Part shown: positions 1 to 5,549 of the stretch, in pieces
Numbering within the stretch: the first letter of the stretch is position 1
How the letters are laid out: the number at the start of each line of letters is the position of its first letter
Assembly (NCBI GenBank): GCA_964496705.1
Contig: CAZCBJ010000247.1
Coordinates: forward strand, 1 to 5,549
Length of the DNA: 5,549 nt
Direction: 5' to 3'
Source: CAZCBJ01 sp964496705
GTDB lineage: Bacteria; Chloroflexota; Anaerolineae; Anaerolineales; Anaerolineaceae
Made by a program: the position numbers and the translations under genes
The notes under the pieces: generated by a model
What the model saw: only the letters and a program-made list of their open reading frames with translations
What the model was told of the DNA's origin: nothing
Databases searched by the model: none

Positions 1-1288
1 AATTGCCTCAGATCCTTTTCTGGCTGTTCTGACTCAAATAAATATCGAGGACAATGTATTATATGTAGGGCAAAACGAGTACCCGTTGGCTGAATTTGAC
101 AAAATATATTTGATCGGTTTTGGGAAGGCCTCCATCCCGATGGCAGGGGCGGCTTTAAAAGTGCTTGGTGAAAAAATAATTTCCGGAATGGTCATAACCA
201 AACATGCTCTTTCCTCAGCAGATTATGATCTGCCTGATTATCTGATTGTTTTAAGAGGTAACCATCCTATCCCTGGTATGGATAGTCTGGTAAGTACAAA
301 GAAACTTCTAGAATTTACAAATCAATTTACAGCACGAGATTTGGTGATCTGCATGATCTCTGGAGGCGGATCGGCTCTGTTCACGCTACCCGTTTCTGGT
401 ATTAATTTGACCGAAATACAATCCATAACAAATGGATTGCTGTCATGTGGGGCGGATATCACTGAAATTAACACTGTTCGAAAACATCTGGACAGAGTGA
501 AAGGGGGCGGCCTAGCCCGAATGATATATCCAGCCAGGATGATAACTTTTGTGCTATCTGATGTCATTGGCAATCCTCTTGACGTGATTGCTTCTGGACC
601 TACAGTGGGTGATCCGAGCACTTTTCAAGATGCAACCGGCATATTGGAAAAATACTCCGACCGGTTAAGTGTCCCACAATCCATCAGCACTTACCTGCAA
701 ATGGGGCGCGATCATATGGTGGAGGACACTTTAAAATCAGGATGTAAAGAATTGGCTGGTATTGCCCATATCATTGTTGCCAGTAATACGCATGCAGTTG
801 ACGAGGCGATGCAGAGAGCAAATGCATTGGGCTTCCGAAGTGAAATAATAACCAAGCAGTTGAGTGGCGAGGCTTCTTTGGTCGGTGGGCAGTTAGCCAA
901 TATGCTACGGACTTGGTCAAATCAAAAAGGGAAAGATTCGGGCCCTATTTGTTTGATAGCTGGTGGCGAGACAACAGTGACCCTTTCTGGCACAGGTCTA
1001 GGTGGGCGTAATCTCGAGCTGGCACTGGGAGCGGTTGATGAGCTAAAAGGCCTGCCGGACGTGATGTTGATCACACTGGCAACCGATGGAGATGACGGGC
1101 CGACACAAGCTGCCGGGGCAATTGTAACTGGAGATACGTTCCAGCGAGCACAAATAAAAGGATTGGTTCCTAAAGATTATTTACGAAACAATGATAGTTT
1201 TACCTTTTTTTCCGCTCTGGATGATTTGTTGGTTACCGGACCGACAGGGACCAATGTAAACGACTTGGTTTTTCTTTTTGGCTTCTAG
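1..1288 (+). CDS. Glycerate 2-kinase, MOFRL/GckA-type family (5' end outside window)
   Basis: Cytoplasmic kinase expected to convert D-glycerate and ATP to 2-phosphoglycerate, linking glycerate from serine, glyoxylate or sugar-acid breakdown to lower glycolysis. The frame is open from base 2, giving 428 visible codons. The family is usually about 420-450 residues, so only a short N-terminal piece is missing. A TTG at base 86 is in frame, but family-like sequence precedes it, so it is not the start. Counting from base 2, family motifs appear in order: GFGKAS near 39-44, GNHPIPG near 86-92, ISGGGSAL near 119-126, NTVRKHLDRVKGGG near 157-169 with the conserved Lys, SDV near 186 followed by IASGPTVGDP, GGETTV near 321, GGRNLELAL near 334, and the C-terminal MOFRL part with TDGDDGPT near 361 and TGPTGTNVNDL near 412. 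No motif is lost. Small departures are KHLD for the usual KHLS and TDGDDG for TDGxDG. The stop TAG overlaps the stop of the convergent gene. The family assignment is firm; the 2-phosphate specificity is inferred from the family. Confidence 0.93.
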   Translation, partial: IASDPFLAVLTQINIEDNVLYVGQNEYPLAEFDKIYLIGFGKASIPMAGAALKVLGEKIISGMVITKHALSSADYDLPDYLIVLRGNHPIPGMDSLVSTKKLLEFTNQFTARDLVICMISGGGSALFTLPVSGINLTEIQSITNGLLSCGADITEINTVRKHLDRVKGGGLARMIYPARMITFVLSDVIGNPLDVIASGPTVGDPSTFQDATGILEKYSDRLSVPQSISTYLQMGRDHMVEDTLKSGCKELAGIAHIIVASNTHAVDEAMQRANALGFRSEIITKQLSGEASLVGGQLANMLRTWSNQKGKDSGPICLIAGGETTVTLSGTGLGGRNLELALGAVDELKGLPDVMLITLATDGDDGPTQAAGAIVTGDTFQRAQIKGLVPKDYLRNNDSFTFFSALDDLLVTGPTGTNVNDLVFLFGF

Positions 1289-1866
1289 CCTGGTGCCTGT
1301 TGTGGGTCGACCGGCAACGGTAGACGAACCGCAAATATCGAGCCGCTTTGTCGTACAAGCACAAATGGAACATGCATAACTCCCAATTGAGGGATGACCG
1401 GGCATGAAATATCTGCATCATATATTGAGGTGTAGGTTTCGTGGGTCACCTCGAGATATTTAGCCAACGTGGTTGCTCCAGCTAAACGAATAGACCCATC
1501 CATGCGGAAATTGGCGGTGATAATCGTAACCGGATCCATGTGGCGGTTGGGCTCATTCGGATCGTAGTCGATGGGATCTTTTGCGGGTGGGATCAGGTGA
1601 AACGCCATCACCTCGGTAGCGGCGATATGTAACTCTGGCAGTTGGATCGGGCGGTTTCCAGCGTTTGTCGTGATCAGAACGCGGGGATTATATATTGTCA
1701 AGACATCCGGCGCAGCATTTGTCCGCAGCCAGGTACTGACGCGCACCGCTTGCTTGACATAGACGTCGCCCCAGCAAATATTGTTGCGCAAATAGACCAT
1801 TACAGGGGCTGATTTATCTTCAGGACCCGGTAGTGGCACTTTATACAATGGAAGTTGCTCGCTCAA
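1285..1866 (-). CDS. Hypothetical protein of 193 residues with two similar halves
   Basis: I do not recognise a named function. The start chosen is TTG at 1866. It has an AAAGGAG ribosome binding site 7 bases upstream and lies 12 bases after the stop of the SDR gene; the first internal Met is only residue 23. There is no signal peptide, membrane segment or Cys motif, so the protein is probably cytoplasmic. Residues 23-94 and 114-183 look like two copies of one fold: a strand leading to a Gly (G33, G124), a short amphipathic helix ending in WL or YL (46-47, 137-138), an IY pair (58-59, 148-149), then an [LM]H[IV] strand (79-81, 164-166). A Pro- and Asp-rich linker (95-111) joins them. The pattern loosely recalls small domains such as DUF6812 in Anaerolineae, a low-confidence recollection. 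The operon-like position suggests expression with the SDR but does not reveal a role. That it is a real gene is supported by the ribosome site, the coupling and the repeated architecture. Confidence 0.82.
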   Translation of the reverse strand: MSEQLPLYKVPLPGPEDKSAPVMVYLRNNICWGDVYVKQAVRVSTWLRTNAAPDVLTIYNPRVLITTNAGNRPIQLPELHIAATEVMAFHLIPPAKDPIDYDPNEPNRHMDPVTIITANFRMDGSIRLAGATTLAKYLEVTHETYTSIYDADISCPVIPQLGVMHVPFVLVRQSGSIFAVRLPLPVDPQQAPG

Positions 1867-1873
1867 CGTTAAT

Positions 1874-1880
1874 CTCCTTT
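1874..1880 (-). promoter_or_regulatory. Ribosome binding site that fixes a TTG start
   Basis: On the minus strand AAAGGAG lies 7 bases before TTG at 1866. Its first two A bases belong to the TAA stop of the upstream SDR gene, so ribosomes ending on the SDR sit directly on this site. This supports the TTG start over the internal ATG at residue 23 and suggests translational coupling. Confidence 0.8.
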
Positions 1881-2895
1881 ACGAATATCGCTCCGTAATC
1901 GCGGGGATCAGATATTGCTCGAATGCTCTTTCTTGGTTGTAATCAGGCATCCAATCCCATTCTTCTCTAGCCAAGCTGTCGTCAACATCTCCAGGCCAGC
2001 TATCGACTATTTCCTGGCGACTGGGATGCGGTGAAAAGTTAATCTTGGCACTTGGATAGGCTTTGATGACAATATCATAGATTTCCTGAGCGGTGGGGCT
2101 AAAACTGGTGATATTGTAGACGAGGTGCTTGATCTTCTGTGTGGGTGCAGTCTCAAGCATCAACAAACCCTTGATTGCATCAGGCATCACCATGAAGGGC
2201 AAGCGTGTGTCGGGCCTAACGAAGCAGTTATACGGTTCATTTTGAGCAGCGTGATGAAGCATTTCGGGACCGTAATCGCTGGTACCCCCAGTGGGTACAG
2301 TGAATGCGCTAATCAAACCTGGGAAGCGGATGCTTCGAAAATCAATGGTTGATTGGCCCCGATCTGCAGCCAACTGGCGATAGAAACGCATGTAATAGCG
2401 GCCAAGGTGTTCACAATATAGCTTGTTGATGCCGTACATAGTGCGCGGCTGCAAGAATTCATCTTCTTTCACCTTTTCAACTTGCCGTTTACTTCCCAGG
2501 CTCGGAAAGCCGTAGGCGGCAATTGAACTGGGATAGATGAACTTAACAGATCGCCCCTGCCATTGTGATTGTTCAACCGCCAGACGCAGGAGGTTGAGCG
2601 TGCCTTCCACGTTGACGCGGTGTGCGGTTTCGGGGTTGTATTCCGCTTTTGTGGATAAAATCGACGCAAGGTGAAAAATGGTTCTTATTTCAAATTCTGC
2701 CACCAGTCTGCCCAGCAACATGGTGTCCAGGATGTCGCCCTGGATGAAACGAAAGCAGAACTTTCTTAATTCTTCATCGATGGGCTGCACATCCAGTGCG
2801 ACGATGAGATAATCGTCGCGTCTTCCGAGCGCGGTAATTAATCCGTGCCCCATTTCACCATTAGCTCCGGTAACTAAAACTATCTCTTTGCGCAT
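1879..2895 (-). CDS. NAD-dependent extended SDR, probable L-threonine 3-dehydrogenase (SDR type)
   Basis: Full-length extended short-chain dehydrogenase of 338 residues. The best match is the UDP-galactose-epimerase-like L-threonine 3-dehydrogenase, which oxidises L-threonine to 2-amino-3-ketobutyrate with NAD in the cytoplasm. The Rossmann motif is TGANGEMG (9-16), with an acidic D35 after strand two favouring NAD over NADP. HLASILSTKAEYNPE (75-89), YPSSIAAYG (121-129) and the catalytic pair Y154/K158 in YGINK follow. The C-terminal half carries signatures I associate with this subfamily: RFPGLIS (190-196), GGTSDYGPEM (203-212), DTRLPFMVMPDA (229-240), and the tail RQEIVDSWPGDVDDS (293-307) with WDWMPDY (313-319). 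Residues about 170-184 form a slightly longer loop than I expect. ATG at 2895 has AAGGAG 6 bases upstream. The gene is first in a unit with the small hypothetical gene. No 2-amino-3-ketobutyrate CoA ligase (kbl) is adjacent in the window. The SDR family is certain; threonine as substrate is likely, and a nucleotide-sugar epimerase is the less likely alternative. Confidence 0.9.
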   Translation of the reverse strand: MRKEIVLVTGANGEMGHGLITALGRRDDYLIVALDVQPIDEELRKFCFRFIQGDILDTMLLGRLVAEFEIRTIFHLASILSTKAEYNPETAHRVNVEGTLNLLRLAVEQSQWQGRSVKFIYPSSIAAYGFPSLGSKRQVEKVKEDEFLQPRTMYGINKLYCEHLGRYYMRFYRQLAADRGQSTIDFRSIRFPGLISAFTVPTGGTSDYGPEMLHHAAQNEPYNCFVRPDTRLPFMVMPDAIKGLLMLETAPTQKIKHLVYNITSFSPTAQEIYDIVIKAYPSAKINFSPHPSRQEIVDSWPGDVDDSLAREEWDWMPDYNQERAFEQYLIPAITERYS

Positions 2896-2901
2896 AGATA
2901 T

Positions 2902-2907
2902 CTCCTT
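2902..2907 (-). promoter_or_regulatory. Ribosome binding site of the SDR gene
   Basis: On the minus strand AAGGAG lies 6 bases upstream of the ATG at 2895. This is near-ideal spacing and confirms the chosen start. Confidence 0.85.
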
Positions 2908-2934
2908 GAACAGGTTGGGGAGGTGTAAGCGATT

Positions 2935-2963
2935 TTTATTAAGCCTTTATGAAAGATTGTGAA
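2935..2963 (-). promoter_or_regulatory. Candidate sigma-70-like promoter for the SDR unit
   Basis: On the minus strand TTCACA (2963-2958, five of six to TTGACA) is followed by a 17-base spacer and AATAAA (2940-2935, four of six to TATAAT). Transcription would begin near 2928, leaving a leader of roughly 33 bases that contains the ribosome binding site. The position fits a promoter after the dead transporter remnant and before the SDR. The match is by eye and the -10 is weak, so this is only a candidate. Confidence 0.3.
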
Positions 2964-2995
2964 CCTGGAGCGAGGCAAGGTACTGCTCTTCTTTC

Positions 2996-3362
2996 TTATT
3001 GAACGAACAGGTAAGTTTGGCTTCCGGGAGGAGCGATTGGCATCCACAATATGATGAAGGCTGCAGCAATGATAGGCGCTCCGTAGCGAATGTATGGAAT
3101 TCGCCCCCGGCGCTTCCTCTTTGTTCGATCAGTAAAATGGCTAAATAACGGGTCATAAATGGCTTTCCGTGTACCAAAGATTACCCAAACCAGGTTGGCG
3201 AGTGCCATATCCAAATGAATGACACGGGTAAAAATAATAAGTCAGTGCGCTTCCGCCGACCACGGTTTGCAGAATGGCAACCGCGCCAACGGCAGCGGAG
3301 ACCCAAACTCGGCTTTTCAGCGGTACATGTTCATCAAATGAAGTTGGGTTTGAAGTAGTCAT
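2996..3362 (-). pseudogene. Frameshifted, truncated remnant of a GPH-type MFS sugar transporter
   Basis: Two minus-strand frames together read as the N-terminal quarter of a major facilitator of the glycoside-pentoside-hexuronide:cation symporter (MFS_2) type. The first frame runs from ATG 3362 to about 3230 and ends family-like sequence at ALTYYF. The second resumes with TRVIHLDMALANLVW and runs to TAA at 2996. Dropping one T from the T5 run (A5 at 3230-3234 on the plus strand) joins them into 121 residues. These show membrane segments near 20-42, 52-68 and 92-108, and the loop motif DP (70-71), DRT (78-80), GRIPYIRYG (86-94). The family normally has about 440-480 residues. After the stop none of the three minus-strand frames up to the SDR gene looks like an MFS protein, so the rest is deleted. 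ATG 3362 has no clear ribosome site and lies 15 bases past the secDF terminator, leaving no obvious promoter. The remnant fills most of the 566-base gap between secF and the SDR. It is probably non-functional; the frameshift alone could be a sequencing error, but the truncation could not. Confidence 0.75.
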
Positions 3363-3377
3363 AAATAATCTTGAGGA

Positions 3378-3418
3378 AAAAAAGGGTTCTGGTATATTCT
3401 ATACCAGAACCCTTTTTT
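3378..3418 (-). terminator. Intrinsic terminator of the secD-secF operon (possibly bidirectional)
   Basis: A perfect 19-base-pair inverted repeat (3378-3396 with 3400-3418) has a 3-base loop at 3397-3399. The core GGGTTCTGGTATA pairs with its complement and is flanked by A6 and T6. Read on the minus strand it begins about 44 bases past the secF stop and ends in a run of seven T bases, the form expected of a Rho-independent terminator. The symmetry gives a U-tract in the other direction too, but no plus-strand gene in the window ends here. Confidence 0.92.
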
Positions 3419-3461
3419 GTTTACAGGCAATAGATTCAACTGCCAACTTGTTCAGCTTTAT

Positions 3462-4397
3462 TTAAGCAGGTTTTGCCCTCTGAAACCAGTTTTGCCAATC
3501 CTTGTTTTCCCAGATAACAAGAATTGGGGCAGCAATGAAGATGGATGAATAAGTACCCATCAACAAACCTATCATAAGAATTGTGGCGAATTCGCGCAAT
3601 GTGACACCCCCGAAAAGCGCCAAGGCCAACAGCATGAATTCCGAAGTCATTAATTGGGTATTAATGGATCGCTGTAATGTCTGGATGATGGAATGGTTGG
3701 CAAGTTTCTCAAACGGCAGTTTCCGGTACAGGTTGCTATTCTCACGAATGCGGTCAAACACCACAATCTTGTCTTGCACAGAAAAGCCAATCACCGTCAA
3801 CAAAGCTGTCAGAAATAATGAATCAATCTGCCAGCCAAAGAAATGACCTCCGATGGCGGATACGCTCAGCACAACCAGCACATCATGAATCATGGCGACA
3901 ATTGCGCAGACGCCATAACGGAATGCGTTTTGCACCTTCCTAAATGCCAATGTGATGAAAATGATCACGCCAAGCGCAGCCACCGCGACCGCCATACCCG
4001 CTCGAGCAGTCACTTCTTTTCCGATGGTCGGTCCAACCGTTTCTTCACGTACAGGCGGGAGCACCAAATCGACAAACGTTTCTTTTAGCGAGAGTCTGAT
4101 TTGATCGCTTTTTTCTTTGTCAACGTAGGGGGTCCGGATGGTGAGACCATTCGCCTGACCTCCTTCAACACTGGTAGTCTGAACTTGCACGTCATCTATA
4201 CCCAGGGATTGGTAAAATTGAACAACCTCGGCTGGTTGCGGGGCGCTCCCGCTTTCAAACTTCACCACCATCAAATTACCACCCAGAAAATCAATGGACA
4301 GAGGCAATCCCCACATGATTAACACGACGATGCCGGGGATGATGATGATGAGAGAAAATAAGAAAAAGAAGTAACGTTTTCCCAGTATATCTAGCAT
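3462..4397 (-). CDS. secF: Protein translocase subunit SecF
   Basis: Inner-membrane accessory subunit of the Sec translocon. With SecD it uses the proton gradient to help pull exported proteins out across the membrane. The 311-residue length fits the family. The start chosen is ATG 4397: AGGAAGGA lies 7 bases upstream, and a longer in-frame TTG at 4421 has no ribosome site and would overlap secD. Predicted membrane segments are near 10-30, 131-152, 160-183, 193-215, 252-272 and 274-297, six as expected. The first periplasmic loop opens with IDFLGG (35-40), the SecF signature, and VGPTIGKEV (121-129) precedes segment two. GFSVQDKIVVFDRIREN (204-220) carries D209, and R243 lies in QRSINTQL (242-249); by family position these match the Asp and Arg implicated in proton transport in Thermus SecDF. 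The local wording QDK and NTQLMTSEF departs from the usual NDT and NTSLTTLL. The gene begins 13 bases after secD ends and is closed by the hairpin at 3378-3418. Confidence 0.97.
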   Translation of the reverse strand: MLDILGKRYFFFLFSLIIIIPGIVVLIMWGLPLSIDFLGGNLMVVKFESGSAPQPAEVVQFYQSLGIDDVQVQTTSVEGGQANGLTIRTPYVDKEKSDQIRLSLKETFVDLVLPPVREETVGPTIGKEVTARAGMAVAVAALGVIIFITLAFRKVQNAFRYGVCAIVAMIHDVLVVLSVSAIGGHFFGWQIDSLFLTALLTVIGFSVQDKIVVFDRIRENSNLYRKLPFEKLANHSIIQTLQRSINTQLMTSEFMLLALALFGGVTLREFATILMIGLLMGTYSSIFIAAPILVIWENKDWQNWFQRAKPA

Positions 4398-4404
4398 TGC
4401 ACAA

Positions 4405-4412
4405 TCCTTCCT
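4405..4412 (-). promoter_or_regulatory. Ribosome binding site of secF, overlapping the secD stop
   Basis: On the minus strand AGGAAGGA begins inside the TAG stop of secD and ends 7 bases before ATG 4397. It decides the secF start in favour of 4397 and suggests that secF translation is coupled to secD. Confidence 0.8.
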
Positions 4413-5549
4413 AGGCTCCAAACCATTTCTGGTGAGATGCGGGATCGATGAACTCTATCACAAGATTCAAGAAAGTTCGGGTGATGAAGAAAGCTGCAAA
4501 CAGGCTGATCAATACACCCAAGAGCAAAGTGAAAGCAAAGCCCTTGACGATACTGGCACCAAAAGCAGAGCCAAACCAGAAAAGGATCACGCTTGTGATT
4601 AATGTGGCAAGGTTGGAGTCACGGATGGATGGCAAGGCTCTTTTCCAACCGATTTCGATGGCTGAAAGCAATGATCGTCCAGCTCGCAGTTCTTCTTTCA
4701 ACCTTTCAAATATGAGTATATTGGCATCCAGTGCGCCTCCGGTGCTTAAAAGGAAACCAGCGATGCCTGGAAGGGTGAGAGTGACTGGGATTAATTTATA
4801 TAAAGCAAACGTGATTAACCCGTAAATGATGATGGACAGTATCGCTACCACACCCGGCAGCCGGTAATAAATGATCATAAAAAGGGTGACGATGGCGAAA
4901 CCAATCAAGCCTGCGACGATACTTTTATTCAATGAGTCTTGTCCCAGCGTGGGGCCGATGACTTCAGTCTGCAAAATGTCCAGGCCAATCGGCAAGGAAC
5001 CATAACGCAATTGGACTGCCAGCGCGTTGGCTTCGTCCACGGTGAAGCTCCCGCTGATTTCACCTTGTCCATCAGGGATGGCGGAGTTAATGACCGGGGA
5101 CGAAATGACCATTTTATCTAGCACGATTGCAAGATATTTACCGATATTGTTGGCAGTATGATCGGCGAAAATTTGCTGACCTTCCGGTGTGAGGCTGAAT
5201 GTGATCGCAAAACGATTTGCCTGATCTGTCGTAACGCCAATTTCTCTGCCAATTAATTCCTTACCTGTCATCACAGTATGATAAATGGTAGGGGATGATT
5301 GAGCCCCTGGCTGGCTGTCCGCAGGATCGCCATTGGTATTCTCTGGCGGCACGGTGGGTGTTAATGCCTTGATTTGTTCTTCAGTCAAACCAAAGTCTGT
5401 CATGATGACAGTGCCAACATCAAGAGGGGTGCTGCCCAAATCGACAAATTCGAGTAAACCTGTGCCACGCAGGCTGTTGATCACTTCGTCCGCATCGGTG
5501 TAACCTGGAAATTCACCGACGATGCGGTTGGTGCCAGCCACCTGAAACA
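4411..5549 (-). CDS. secD: Protein translocase subunit SecD (N-terminus outside window)
   Basis: Membrane partner of SecF in the Sec translocon; its large extracytoplasmic domain captures emerging substrate and its membrane part conducts protons. The frame is open to the right edge. A GTG at 5541 is in frame, but FQ precedes it and the following AGTNRIVGEFPG is mid-protein SecD sequence, so the true start, first membrane segment and start of the P1 domain are missing. Counting from that GTG: the end of P1 with TGLLEF (27-32), a low-complexity Pro/Asn/Asp/Ser stretch (62-84), the head domain (about 90-185) with ITFSLTPEGQQIF, LAIVLDKMVISSPVI and ISGSFTVDEANALAVQLRYGSLP segments, VIGPTLGQDS (194-203), then five membrane segments (about 206-226, 229-247, 254-274, 309-330, 334-358). 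D272 in STGGALDANILIFERLKEEL (266-285) matches the Asp implicated in proton transport; DSNLATLI (308-315) is also typical. The usual GMAVDAN reads GGALDAN here. The stop TAG overlaps the secF ribosome site. Confidence 0.97.
   Translation of the reverse strand, partial: FQVAGTNRIVGEFPGYTDADEVINSLRGTGLLEFVDLGSTPLDVGTVIMTDFGLTEEQIKALTPTVPPENTNGDPADSQPGAQSSPTIYHTVMTGKELIGREIGVTTDQANRFAITFSLTPEGQQIFADHTANNIGKYLAIVLDKMVISSPVINSAIPDGQGEISGSFTVDEANALAVQLRYGSLPIGLDILQTEVIGPTLGQDSLNKSIVAGLIGFAIVTLFMIIYYRLPGVVAILSIIIYGLITFALYKLIPVTLTLPGIAGFLLSTGGALDANILIFERLKEELRAGRSLLSAIEIGWKRALPSIRDSNLATLITSVILFWFGSAFGASIVKGFAFTLLLGVLISLFAAFFITRTFLNLVIEFIDPASHQKWFGA

Noticed and set aside
86..1288. Glycerate kinase starting at TTG 86
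   Set aside because: The frame is open to base 2 and the 28 preceding codons read like the family N-terminus, so the gene starts before the window.
1289..1330. GGTCGACC palindrome just after the glycerate kinase as a possible terminator
   Set aside because: The stem is only 8 bases of self-complement without a loop or a T-run, and it lies within the coding region of the convergent gene.
2947..3177. Minus-strand open frame of 76 codons overlapping the transporter remnant
   Set aside because: It is a different frame over the family-like sequence, has no recognisable motif, and has no ribosome site.
3274..3465. Plus-strand open frame of 63 codons crossing the terminator
   Set aside because: It reads through the hairpin and antisense to the transporter remnant, with no protein-like features.
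3462..4421. Longer secF starting at TTG 4421
   Set aside because: It lacks a ribosome binding site and overlaps the end of secD, whereas ATG 4397 has AGGAAGGA at ideal spacing and begins with a typical SecF N-terminus.
4448..4825. Plus-strand open frame of 125 codons inside secD
   Set aside because: It is antisense to the well-conserved SecD membrane domain and shows no family features of its own.
1..5549. CRISPR array, tRNA, rRNA, insertion sequence or attachment site
   Set aside because: No spaced direct repeats, cloverleaf-like segment, rRNA-like stretch, transposase or terminal inverted repeats were seen on reading both strands; the only strong inverted repeat is the terminator.

Overview
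The window carries housekeeping and catabolic genes of a bacterium. My best guess is a mid-GC member of the Chloroflexota (Anaerolineae). This rests on the style of the proteins: separate adjacent secD and secF genes, a threonine-dehydrogenase-like SDR, and an MFS remnant with an IPYIRYG motif. It is an impression, not a measured placement. No RNA gene, CRISPR array, insertion sequence or attachment site was seen.

Layout, left to right. Bases 1-1288 (+) hold most of a glycerate 2-kinase of the MOFRL family; its N-terminus lies before the window. It meets, tail to tail, a two-gene minus-strand unit that reads right to left: an NAD-dependent SDR resembling SDR-type L-threonine 3-dehydrogenase (2895 to 1879), then, 12 bases on, an unrecognised 193-residue protein (1866 to 1285). 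The glycerate kinase and this small protein share a CTAG palindrome that supplies both stop codons. Bases 2896-3461 contain no intact gene. They hold a possible promoter for the SDR, a frameshifted and C-terminally deleted remnant of a GPH-type MFS sugar transporter (3362 to 2996), and a strong hairpin terminator (3378-3418). Bases 3462-5549 (-) hold secF and the 3' part of secD; the start of secD lies beyond the right edge.

How the genes work together. SecD and SecF are the proton-driven accessory subunits of the Sec translocon and form one operon ended by the hairpin. The SDR and the small protein look like a second, translationally linked operon. Glycerate kinase feeds glycerate into lower glycolysis, and threonine dehydrogenase would start threonine breakdown. 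They lie on opposite strands, so the sequence alone gives no evidence of a shared pathway. No novel multi-gene system is evident. The points most worth a second look are the decayed transporter and the internally duplicated small protein.
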